DNA from: DASQYE01 sp036389675
GTDB taxonomy: Bacteria; Acidobacteriota; Blastocatellia; Pyrinomonadales; Pyrinomonadaceae
DNA length: 64,000 nt
Reading direction: 5' to 3'
NCBI GenBank assembly: GCA_036389675.1
Contig: DASVWI010000019.1
Span: forward strand, 248,001 to 312,000
Part shown: positions 57,516 through 64,000 of the stretch, piece by piece
Layout of the letters: each line of letters opens with the position of its first letter
How positions within the stretch are numbered: the first letter of the stretch is position 1
The notes under the pieces: model-generated
Databases searched by the model: none
What the model was told of the DNA's origin: nothing
Seen by the model: only the letters and a program-made list of their open reading frames with translations
Translations under genes and position numbers: made by a program

Positions 57516-57683
57516 GAAAAGACTCCTCTCTTCTTCTGGGTCGAAGCCCACGATTGATATGCGCGCTCGTCCTGACCTTAACAGGATATCCTGCGGCCCG
57601 ACTATATCAAAAGCTTAGGAAGCGGGGCAAGAATCAGTTTGACGCGGATGCGAAAGACAGGCTCAGAGGCACGGCAAAAGATT

Positions 57684-58211
57684 TTAGACCCAGCCCATAC
57701 GCTCGCGCAGCGCTGTGATGTGTGCGATGTGGTGTCGCCCGTGCCAGGCGTAAAGACCGACGTTCTTATTGAGCGAGACCCTGCCAAGGTCAGGATGCCG
57801 AAAGGTGCGCCGGAAATCTTCTGTCGAAAGCGACCTGAGCAGCACGACCCAGCGCTCGTGCAGCGCTTCGAGCAGGTCTAGAGAGATGGCGGGCGGTGTG
57901 AGCCGGGTATCTTCAAGACGTGCCCAGCGGTCTTCGTCGTAAGGCCGTATGGTCGGCTCCTCCTCCGTCAGCGCCAGCTTAAAGCGCACGTACCTGTTGA
58001 GGTGGCTGTCGGGCAGGTGATGCACTACCTGCCGAACAGTCCAACCGCCCGGGCGATACTCCGTATCCAGCTGCTCCTCCGATAATCCACTGACGGCCTC
58101 CCTGAGCCGCGAGGGGGCTTCTGCGATCTGGGCGATGAACTGACGACGCTCTTCATCCGTCGGCTCATTCTCAAAATCGAATTGCCCGAGCGGATAGCGA
58201 AGATCACTCAT
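57684..58211 (-). CDS. DinB-family protein, YfiT-like
   Basis: The 175-residue protein has the DinB four-helix bundle with metal-site His in VRQVVHHLPDSHLN and HGRHHIAHI, characteristic of YfiT/bacillithiol-S-transferase relatives. Early sequence (YPLGQFDFENEPTDEERRQF, then IAEAPSRLREAVSGL) matches that group. It may catalyse metal-dependent thiol transfer. ATG 58211 starts MSDLRYPLG; the longer form from 58292 lacks conservation. It is monocistronic, divergent from the small secreted protein gene 464 bases away. Confidence 0.86.
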   Translation of the reverse strand: MSDLRYPLGQFDFENEPTDEERRQFIAQIAEAPSRLREAVSGLSEEQLDTEYRPGGWTVRQVVHHLPDSHLNRYVRFKLALTEEEPTIRPYDEDRWARLEDTRLTPPAISLDLLEALHERWVVLLRSLSTEDFRRTFRHPDLGRVSLNKNVGLYAWHGRHHIAHITALRERMGWV

Positions 58212-58675
58212 TTTTGTCTCCTCCTGCAAAAGCACAAGGCCCGTTGGCCCATCCTCTCCCGGCGCTTGATGCCTAAACTTTCCGGCGCACATTTAACCAT
58301 AACAGGTGAGCCGAAGGCTATCCTTCATAATTTCGTATATCCATACACCCGGTCGTACATCTCTCCTGATTTCAACAGGCGATTCTTCAGGCCCGCTCTC
58401 TCCCTCGTACGTAAATTCGTATCGCCGCCGCGTGTGCCCTCATACGTGCGGCGCTTTTATCACACGACCCTGAAAGTTTTTGCCACAAAATTTTAGCGTG
58501 TGGTGTTCACCCTTATAGAAGCGGTCGGCGGGGAGCGGACTCCCGAAAAATTCTCAGACACCTTGTTCCGGCGAATGAACTCTTGGAACTATATTTCGCT
58601 TCCGGCGTAATTAAGATGAGCAGGAGCCTGACCCGACTCGGCAACCTCTAAACTTAGGTAATCAAGGAGCGCAGT
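58212..58675. other. Divergent intergenic region of 464 bases
   Basis: Lies between the DinB gene (minus) and the secreted protein gene (plus). The open frame at 58182-58496 on the plus strand overlaps the DinB start and looks random. A weak TTGGAA/TAATTA pair (58583-58613, 19-base spacing) may be a promoter for the plus gene. AAGGAG precedes ATG 58676 by about nine bases. I see no riboswitch or repeat. Confidence 0.45.
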
Positions 58676-59032
58676 ATGAAAAAATTTGTCAATCGTTTTG
58701 TCGTCCTTCTAATGGTGTGTGCCCTGACGAGCATCATGGCATTGGCCGCAGGAAAAAGTAAGAAAGTAACCTTTCTCACCGATGTCACGCTTAACGGAAC
58801 GACCATTAAGAAAGGTACTTACAAGGTGACTTTCGATGAGAAGACGGGCGAATTAACTATCGCCGATAATAAAACTGTCGTCGCGAAAACGAATGCCCGT
58901 CTGGAGAAATTCGCCGGAATTCGCGGCACGTCCTACGTTACCGGCAATGATAAAGAGCTGGTCAGCATCGTCTTCAGCGACAATCAGGCGTCGGTCGGCG
59001 GCGGTGGCGGCTCAACCTCGACCGCCCCGTAA
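58676..59032 (+). CDS. Small secreted hypothetical protein, 118 aa
   Basis: A signal peptide (FVVLLMVCALTSIMALAA) is followed by a compact beta-rich domain (KKVTFLTDVTLNGTTIKKGT, KVTFDEKTGELTIADNKTVV) and a Gly/Ser tail (VGGGGGSTSTAP). Such small proteins, with a strand pattern VTLNGTxIKxGxYKVxF, are common in acidobacteria and often present in several copies; function unknown. AAGGAGCGCAGT precedes the ATG. A, T and lower-GC codons are more frequent than in neighbours, which may indicate high expression. Confidence 0.78.
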   Translation: MKKFVNRFVVLLMVCALTSIMALAAGKSKKVTFLTDVTLNGTTIKKGTYKVTFDEKTGELTIADNKTVVAKTNARLEKFAGIRGTSYVTGNDKELVSIVFSDNQASVGGGGGSTSTAP

Positions 59033-59322
59033 CCAAAGCAGTCTTACGCTTATTCCTGCTCTCGCGTGAATTCACGGATGGTTTGCGGCCAGAGCCCGCA
59101 TGTCTGTAGCTCAGACAGCATTACTTTCAAACAGCTTTACCTGAGGAGCGACGTGTCCAACTCCCCGGCACGTCGCCCTTAACATTTTAAGAGATCATCG
59201 AAGACCTCTTCGATGATTGAGCCATTCGTCGCGCAGGACGGCGTATGAATAAAATTGATGTGATGCAGGAAGCTTCTTTTCGTGCCCGGCTGTATCGCAA
59301 CCCGCTGTAGGAGAGGCTTATG
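59033..59322. other. Intergenic region with two perfect hairpins
   Basis: GCGACGTG at 59148-59155 pairs with CACGTCGC at 59169-59176; ATCATCGAAG at 59194-59203 pairs exactly with CTTCGATGAT at 59208-59217 around a four-base loop. Neither is followed by a long T run. They lie between two convergent genes and may end transcription in both directions. Confidence 0.55.
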
Positions 59323-61467
59323 TCAGGACTGATCCGTGTCGGCTGATTCCTGATCGCGTGCGCCGTCGTACTGTTGGAGCTTGCGGTAGAGGGTTTTGCG
59401 ACCGATGCCGAGGGCACGGGCGGCGCGTGTCTTGTCTCCGGCGGTATAGTCGAGCGTGGCTTCGATGGCGCGGCGCTCTATCTCGTCAATGGATGAGGGC
59501 ACGTCAATCTCAAGCGTAATGGCGCGGCCCTGACTGGCGGCCTCAAGTCGTTCGTGGCGCAGGTTCGCGCGCTCGTCAATCACGCACTTGCTGACGGCTT
59601 CCGGCAGATCGTCCAACTCTATCTGGCGGCCCGAAGCGATGATGACGGCGCGCTCGACGGCGTTCTCAAGCTCGCGCACGTTGCCCGGCCAGTCGTAGCT
59701 CATCAGCGCTTGCAGCGCTTCCTTGGAGATGCCTGAGATGAAACGCCCCGTCTTCTGCTTGTAGTGTTCAAGGAAATGTATGACGAGCGGGTGAATATCT
59801 TCCGGGCGCTCGCGCAGCGGCGGCAGCCGTATGGGAAAGACCGAGAGACGATAAAAGAGGTCGCGGCGGAATGTGCCCTGCTCGACGGCGCGCTCAAGGT
59901 CTACGTTAGAGGCGGCGATGACTCTCACGTCCGTCTTCAGAAGTTCGTTGCCGCCGACGCGCGTAAACTCGCCGTCCTGAAGCACGCGTAAGAGACGCAC
60001 CTGCGCCGACAAGCTCATCTCGCCTATCTCGTCAAGAAAGAGCGTGCCGCCGTCGGCCTCCTCAAAGCGTCCGCGACGGCGCGAGCGCGCGTCCGTAAAT
60101 GCTCCCTTCTCGTGTCCGAAGAGTTCAGATTCAAGGAGCGTTTCGGGGATCGCGCCGCAGTTGAGTTTGATATAAGACTGATCTTCGCGTCCGGAATTGA
60201 AGTGAATGAGATTGGCGAGCAGTTCCTTGCCCGTGCCACTTTCGCCCTGTAGCAGCACGGTCGTCTGCGTGTCGGCGACGTTCAGGGCTAGCTCTATGGC
60301 GCGGCGTATGGCCTGGGCCTGTCCGATGATGCGGCTCTCCGCGTAACGCTCGTGCAGGGCGCTCCTCAGTCGCATCACTTCCGCTGAAAGCTGGTCGCGC
60401 TCAAGCGCCGTCCCGATCTGATCAGCGATGCCCTCGACGAGCGCTATCTCGTGATCCTCAAATCCTTCGCGAGCGGCGCTCCAAACCATGCCCAATAGCC
60501 CGAAGGTCTGGCCGCCGATACGCACGGGCGCGATTAGTGCAGCGCGCCCGCCAAGCGTCGCGTTGAAGATCAAACGCAGCGGGAGGGGAAGCTGTGTGTC
60601 CAGAACCTTCATCGTCTTGCCTTCGGCTAAGACTTCGATGACCGCCGGATATTCCGAAATGTCCAGTGATTGACCGTGTACGTCGATGAGCCCGCGCACG
60701 GATTCCGTGGCGGCGTGCGGCGCGGCTGTGAAGGCCGCGAGAGTGATACGCCCGCCCGCCGGGTCTAGCACGCCGAGCGCGCCGTAATCTGCCTTGATGA
60801 GGGCGATGGCGCGTTCGAGCACGAGCGACGTGACTTCGCCGAAATCCGAGCGCGCGTTGAGCGCGTTGGCTATCTCAAGCAGGGCACGCGTGGTTTCGGC
60901 CTCGCGCTGCTTGTCCGTGTAGAGCCGCGTGTACTGGTAGCCGACGGCAATCTGCCGCGCGATGGATTGAAGGAAACTCACTTCGTCGTCGAGCCACGTG
61001 CGCGGCGCGCGCGTGTTGTGCAGGCCGACGAGGCCCAGCAGGTCTTCGCCCAGTACGACGGGGACGACAAGCAGAGAGCGCGTGCCCAGTGACGCGGCGA
61101 GAAAACGCACCTTCTGATCTAGGCCCGGCGCGGAAGTATCATCCAGGCGAATGGGCTTGGTGAGATCGACGTGCTCGGCCAGCATCTTGAGGTCGAGCGG
61201 AATGGCTATCCCCTCGCTCGAAGGCACGTCCTCGGAGGCGCGCCACTCGTGGCTGATGCGTAGCTCCGAGTTCGAGGCCATCTGAATCACATCGCAGCGG
61301 TCGGCGTTCATCATCCGCCCAAGCTCCGAGACGACGGCGCGCAGGAATCTGTCCAGATCAATCGTTGAAGGCAGGTCGAGCGCGAGACGATCAATGATCG
61401 CTTCGCGCGCCTCATGCATCTTGATCTTGCGTTCGAGCGAGAGCGATTGCGCCGTAGTAGTGGACAT
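59323..61467 (-). CDS. Sigma-54-dependent transcriptional activator with two GAF domains
   Basis: The 714-residue protein has two N-terminal GAF sensory domains (about 25-185 and 190-365), an AAA+ sigma-54 activation domain (Walker A GESGTGKE, loop GAFTDA, Walker B LFLDEIGEMSL, and a RDLFYRLSVFPI motif), and a C-terminal Fis-type helix-turn-helix (AIEATLDYTAGDKTRAARAL). The sigma-54-contacting loop reads GAFTDA rather than GAFTGA. No receiver domain is present, so small-molecule or redox signals may act through the GAF domains. Its target promoters are not evident in the window. Its order next to lytic transglycosylase is probably incidental. Confidence 0.92.
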   Translation of the reverse strand: MSTTTAQSLSLERKIKMHEAREAIIDRLALDLPSTIDLDRFLRAVVSELGRMMNADRCDVIQMASNSELRISHEWRASEDVPSSEGIAIPLDLKMLAEHVDLTKPIRLDDTSAPGLDQKVRFLAASLGTRSLLVVPVVLGEDLLGLVGLHNTRAPRTWLDDEVSFLQSIARQIAVGYQYTRLYTDKQREAETTRALLEIANALNARSDFGEVTSLVLERAIALIKADYGALGVLDPAGGRITLAAFTAAPHAATESVRGLIDVHGQSLDISEYPAVIEVLAEGKTMKVLDTQLPLPLRLIFNATLGGRAALIAPVRIGGQTFGLLGMVWSAAREGFEDHEIALVEGIADQIGTALERDQLSAEVMRLRSALHERYAESRIIGQAQAIRRAIELALNVADTQTTVLLQGESGTGKELLANLIHFNSGREDQSYIKLNCGAIPETLLESELFGHEKGAFTDARSRRRGRFEEADGGTLFLDEIGEMSLSAQVRLLRVLQDGEFTRVGGNELLKTDVRVIAASNVDLERAVEQGTFRRDLFYRLSVFPIRLPPLRERPEDIHPLVIHFLEHYKQKTGRFISGISKEALQALMSYDWPGNVRELENAVERAVIIASGRQIELDDLPEAVSKCVIDERANLRHERLEAASQGRAITLEIDVPSSIDEIERRAIEATLDYTAGDKTRAARALGIGRKTLYRKLQQYDGARDQESADTDQS

Positions 61468-61649
61468 ATTAAGCGATGGTCTCTGGCCTCAGAGAGCGTG
61501 AGACGTGCGACTTTCTTAATTGATGCGCGCCGCCTCGCGTTGAAGAGAGAGAAACGCAGTCGAGCGCGCTCTTACACACCTTGTTTGATATGCACGGATG
61601 ATAGCGAACCATCCAGAGAACTGCAAATAAGAATGGCAAAGGGAGAGAG

Positions 61650-61692
61650 GTGAAAAGAGAGACGCGCCTTGAGTCTTTTCACTCAAAGCGCG
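61650..61692 (-). terminator. Intrinsic terminator of the lytic transglycosylase gene
   Basis: On the minus strand CGCGCTTTGAGT (61681-61692) pairs with ACTCAAGGCGCG (61663-61674) with one G-T mismatch, loop of six, followed by TCTCTCTTTTC. It lies about 40 bases after the stop at 61731. Confidence 0.75.
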
Positions 61693-61730
61693 CCTTACTG
61701 TCTGAGGGAGTGTTGATCGGGTCGGCGTAC

Positions 61731-62399
61731 TTACTGCTGGTTGGTCGGCGTTTGAAGCTGGGCGAGTTGCTGCGTAAGGCGGAATTCGTTGATGGCCTGC
61801 TCAGGGGTGAGCAGCGGGTGATACATCTTGCCGTAGCGGCCTGTGATGATGCGTACGTAGTTCTGCGTCTCGTTGTAGGGCGGGATGCCGTCGTACTTGT
61901 CGACAGAACCTTCACCGGCGTTGTAGCCAGCGAGCGCGAGCGAGACGTTGCCGTTGAATCTCTTCAGAAGAAAGCGCAGGTAACGAGTTCCGGCCTGAAC
62001 GTTCGCTTCCGGGTCATTAACATCTGTGCATCCGAAGCGGCGCGCCGTCGCGGGAATCATCTGCATCAGGCCCTGAGCGCCCGCGCCGGAGCGAGCCATA
62101 ACCTTGTATTTCGATTCCTGCCAGATCACGGCGTGGAGCAATCTGGGATCGACGCCGTACTGCTTGCCGGCGCGAAGGATAATCACATCCAGATCATGGT
62201 TGCCGGAAGTGGGCACATCCGAGGGAATGTAGTTTTCGTCGAAGGCGACGACTTCAGCCCTGACTTCGGCATGAGCTGTAGGGGCAAAAGCGACGTTGAA
62301 AAGAAGGCCCGTAACGTTAGTGAAAAGGAAGAGTGCGATGATGGCGAAGGGTGCAAATTTGAAAGAGCGCAGACGGGCGGCAAACGGGGTCAAAGTCAT
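61731..62399 (-). CDS. Lytic transglycosylase, SLT family
   Basis: The 222-residue protein has a long signal segment (FAPFAIIALFLFTNVTGLLF), then an SLT domain with the catalytic Glu in AVIWQESKYK, GAQGLMQMIPATARRFG and GYNAGEGSVDKYDGIP, YVRIITGRYGKM. It cleaves peptidoglycan to anhydro-muropeptides in the periplasm. ATG 62399 is preferred: GGAG lies about nine bases upstream; ATG at 62414 adds five residues. The region before the SLT domain (PSDVPTSGNHDLDVIILRAG) is an unstructured linker. It is divergent from the FmdB gene and followed by a terminator. Confidence 0.88.
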   Translation of the reverse strand: MTLTPFAARLRSFKFAPFAIIALFLFTNVTGLLFNVAFAPTAHAEVRAEVVAFDENYIPSDVPTSGNHDLDVIILRAGKQYGVDPRLLHAVIWQESKYKVMARSGAGAQGLMQMIPATARRFGCTDVNDPEANVQAGTRYLRFLLKRFNGNVSLALAGYNAGEGSVDKYDGIPPYNETQNYVRIITGRYGKMYHPLLTPEQAINEFRLTQQLAQLQTPTNQQ

Positions 62400-62877
62400 T
62401 CTTATATTCTCCATGTGAGCGATGGCTTTACTTAAAAAACCATCTAATCTGCATATCCAGCGACGCAGGTTATGGGGGCTACGCATGGCGAAGATGAGCT
62501 ACAAAGAGCAGGCCATCAAAACCGAGACTATGATGGTGATTGTGTTGCGGCGGTTGCTCCGGGCGCATGGAAATTGTGCAAATAAGTCCTTTTTCTGTAT
62601 GTATTTAATCCGACCAAGCGTAAGCTCTGCGATTGCAGCCTTTCCGCCGCCCATCGTTCAATTTGAGAGTCGGTTTGAGGCGCATTTGAACAGTAGTGCG
62701 TACTGAATGGCTACAAAAAAAATTACGTTTCGGAAAATTTTAATGCGAAACGAATGCGACACTAAACACTTTGACCAAACCGAGCATCATAGGTTAGTCA
62801 CAAGTTGCGGGCGTTGTAAGTCATCCCTATAATTTATCCTCAATCGAGAATGCTTTTTGCCGGAGAAAAGAACTCTT
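62400..62877. other. Divergent intergenic region of 478 bases
   Basis: Between the lytic transglycosylase and the FmdB-type gene. The only recognisable feature is the promoter at 62805-62833. The open frame at 62422-62706 on the plus strand overlaps the transglycosylase leader and looks random. The stretch is lower in GC than the coding regions around it. Confidence 0.5.
62805..62833 (+). promoter_or_regulatory. Predicted sigma-70-type promoter of the FmdB gene
   Basis: TTGCGG at 62805-62810 and a perfect TATAAT at 62828-62833 are 17 bases apart. The leader to ATG 62878 would be about 38 bases and contains CCGGAGAA as ribosome site. Confidence 0.7.
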
Positions 62878-63222
62878 ATGCCCATCTACGAATATGAATG
62901 TAAGAAGTGCAAAGCGCACATCGAAGTCTTACAGAAGATGACGGACAAGCCGCTCACCAAGTGTCGCAGGTGCGGCGGTCGTCTCGAAAAACAGTGGTCT
63001 GCGACGGGCTTTCAATTCGTCGGCTCAGGCTGGTACGTGACCGACTACGCCGCGAAGAAGTCTGACGGTAAGGAAGAGAAAAGGAGCGCGTCCGCGGAGG
63101 CAGCGACGAGCGCCGTTGATAAGCCCGCCGGTAAAGAGAGCAAGAGCAAAGAGGGGAAGGCGGCTGAGTCTAAAACCGTGGAATCTAAAACCACCTCGTC
63201 CACCAACACGAGCGGTGATTGA
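62878..63222 (+). CDS. FmdB-family zinc-ribbon protein
   Basis: The 114-residue protein begins MPIYEYECKKCKAHIEVLQK with two CxxC knuckles (CKKC and CRRC, in LTKCRRCGGRLEKQWSATGF), the FmdB/CxxC-type zinc ribbon. The remaining 60 residues are a Lys/Ser/Glu/Ala-rich low-complexity tail (KESKSKEGKAAESKTVESKT-like) likely disordered. FmdB-type proteins are putative regulators but no target is known. The next gene, a VWFA protein, starts 38 bases after its stop, so co-transcription is possible. Confidence 0.87.
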   Translation: MPIYEYECKKCKAHIEVLQKMTDKPLTKCRRCGGRLEKQWSATGFQFVGSGWYVTDYAAKKSDGKEEKRSASAEAATSAVDKPAGKESKSKEGKAAESKTVESKTTSSTNTSGD

Positions 63223-63260
63223 GAAGATGTAATTTTATTTCCGCACGGGTGAACCTAAAG

Positions 63261-64000
63261 ATGCGCGCTTTACTGACCACATTAATCGCAACCTGCCTGT
63301 TGCTTGCTTTGATCGCCACGTCGGCGGGACAGGCCGGGCGGCGTCCGAATCTGACGGACGCGCGCGGAATAATACTGAACGTCAGCGCCACACGCGAAGA
63401 TAATCCGCAGTTGCCCATTACGGGGCAGGATTTCGCCGTCTACGAGAATGGCATAGAGCAGCCGATTAAAAACTTCACGCCCGACCCGTCGCCCGCACGT
63501 ATCGTCCTGCTCGTTGATAATTCTCTGACGCTGCGCGCCGACGTGGACAAGCTTGAGGCAGCAGCGCGCGAGTTCGCCTATGAAATCTACGAGGGCGATC
63601 AACTGTTGATCGTCGGCTACGACGAGCAGGCCGAGATCGTTTCGGACTGGACTGATGATGCGAAGAAGATAGAGGCTTCGCTGAAGACCTTTCGCAAGAA
63701 GGGTGAGCCGCATCTGTTCGACGCTTTGAAGGCGGCAGCCGATCAGGGCCTGTCGCCGTTTCTCAACTCTACTCAGAAGCGCGTCATCATCGTCATCGGC
63801 GACGGCCTCGACCGCGTCAGCAAGACGAACTTTGATGACATCCTCGCCCAGTTGCAAAGACAGAATATCACCGTCTATGCCTTGCAGATTCCAGACCGGA
63901 CGGGCGGAGCGTTGCGGCGCGATCAGCCAAAGCCCGTCCGCGTCATCGAAAAGCTGGCCGAAGGAACGGGCGGTCGCGTCTTCCCGGCCAACCAGCCGCA
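63261..64000 (+). CDS. Secreted VWFA-related protein, 3' end outside the window
   Basis: The frame is open from ATG 63261 to the edge (246 residues). A signal peptide (LLTTLIATCLLLALIATSAG) precedes the acidobacterial pre-domain (LPITGQDFAVYENGIEQPIK) and a VWFA domain with RIVLLVDNSLTLRADV and VIIVIGDGLDRVSK. The metal-site motif D-N-S-L-T keeps Asp, Ser and Thr. It ends in the window at VRVIEKLAEGTGGRVFPANQ, so most of the VWFA domain is present. This is the fourth such gene here. Start has only weak ribosome-site support. Confidence 0.85.
   Translation, partial: MRALLTTLIATCLLLALIATSAGQAGRRPNLTDARGIILNVSATREDNPQLPITGQDFAVYENGIEQPIKNFTPDPSPARIVLLVDNSLTLRADVDKLEAAAREFAYEIYEGDQLLIVGYDEQAEIVSDWTDDAKKIEASLKTFRKKGEPHLFDALKAAADQGLSPFLNSTQKRVIIVIGDGLDRVSKTNFDDILAQLQRQNITVYALQIPDRTGGALRRDQPKPVRVIEKLAEGTGGRVFPANQP

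Noticed and set aside
62422..62706. A 94-codon plus-strand frame upstream of the FmdB gene
   Set aside because: It starts opposite the transglycosylase leader region, has no ribosome site and no protein-like pattern.

Overview
The window looks like a chromosome segment from an Acidobacteriota bacterium, probably class Blastocatellia. This rests on the high-GC codon use, four secreted VWFA proteins of the kind common in acidobacteria, large TPR-bearing Ser/Thr kinases, a PAS/GAF hybrid histidine kinase and many lineage-typical hypothetical genes. The assignment is an inference; there is no rRNA or other marker gene. No complete tRNA, IS element, prophage or CRISPR array was seen.

Layout. 1-1.94 kb: the 3' end of an unknown gene, then a reversed two-gene insert (a secreted protein and a calcium-binding-like gene broken by an in-frame TGA), flanked by two copies of the same 3' gene end that differ only at synonymous sites. 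2.1-9 kb: a molybdoenzyme (CISM) module made of a fused four-cluster ferredoxin/NrfD subunit, a small exported protein, a 972-residue Mo-bisPGD subunit without Tat signal and a TorD-like chaperone, with a RelE/Phd-type toxin-antitoxin pair lodged before the chaperone. 9-13 kb: a DUF2490 outer-membrane protein and a sulfate-type ABC importer with only one permease gene. 13-19.5 kb: DUF445 protein, zinc-ribbon membrane protein, cyclase-family protein, EamA transporter, GT39-type glycosyltransferase and a secreted protein. 19.7-26.8 kb: S41 protease, VWFA protein, and the chain xseA - membrane protein - xseB - ispA-type prenyl synthase.

27-31.3 kb: a secreted caspase-like protein with a C-terminal Tudor-knot-like domain, convergent with and overlapping a translationally coupled Ser/Thr kinase-phosphatase pair. 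31.5-38.4 kb: small redox and accessory genes (glutaredoxin-like, MBL hydrolase, 2Fe-2S protein, methyltransferase, FMN reductase, a thioredoxin-reductase-like flavoprotein without CxxC coupled to a rhodanese, DUF309, and a protein related to the GrdB/PrdB family). 38.5-50.3 kb: a 1468-residue hybrid histidine kinase, two VWFA proteins, a membrane Ser/Thr kinase with TPRs, and a leaderless M23-like plus tectonin protein. 50.5-58.2 kb: the ileS-lspA-lgt-rluD chain, two envelope-associated small proteins and a DinB protein. 58.7-64 kb: a small secreted protein, a sigma-54 activator, a lytic transglycosylase, an FmdB zinc ribbon and the start of a fourth VWFA gene.

The most striking non-coding signal is a dispersed family of about 14 intergenic elements. 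Each consists of 7-bp tandem units arranged as two inverted arms around a 20-60 bp loop, often with an AAGCATT/AATGCTT-like core. At least five different heptad sequences are used, but the two arms of one element always match each other. The elements abut, and in three cases supply, stop codons. A second family of GC-rich 30-bp hairpins occurs twice.
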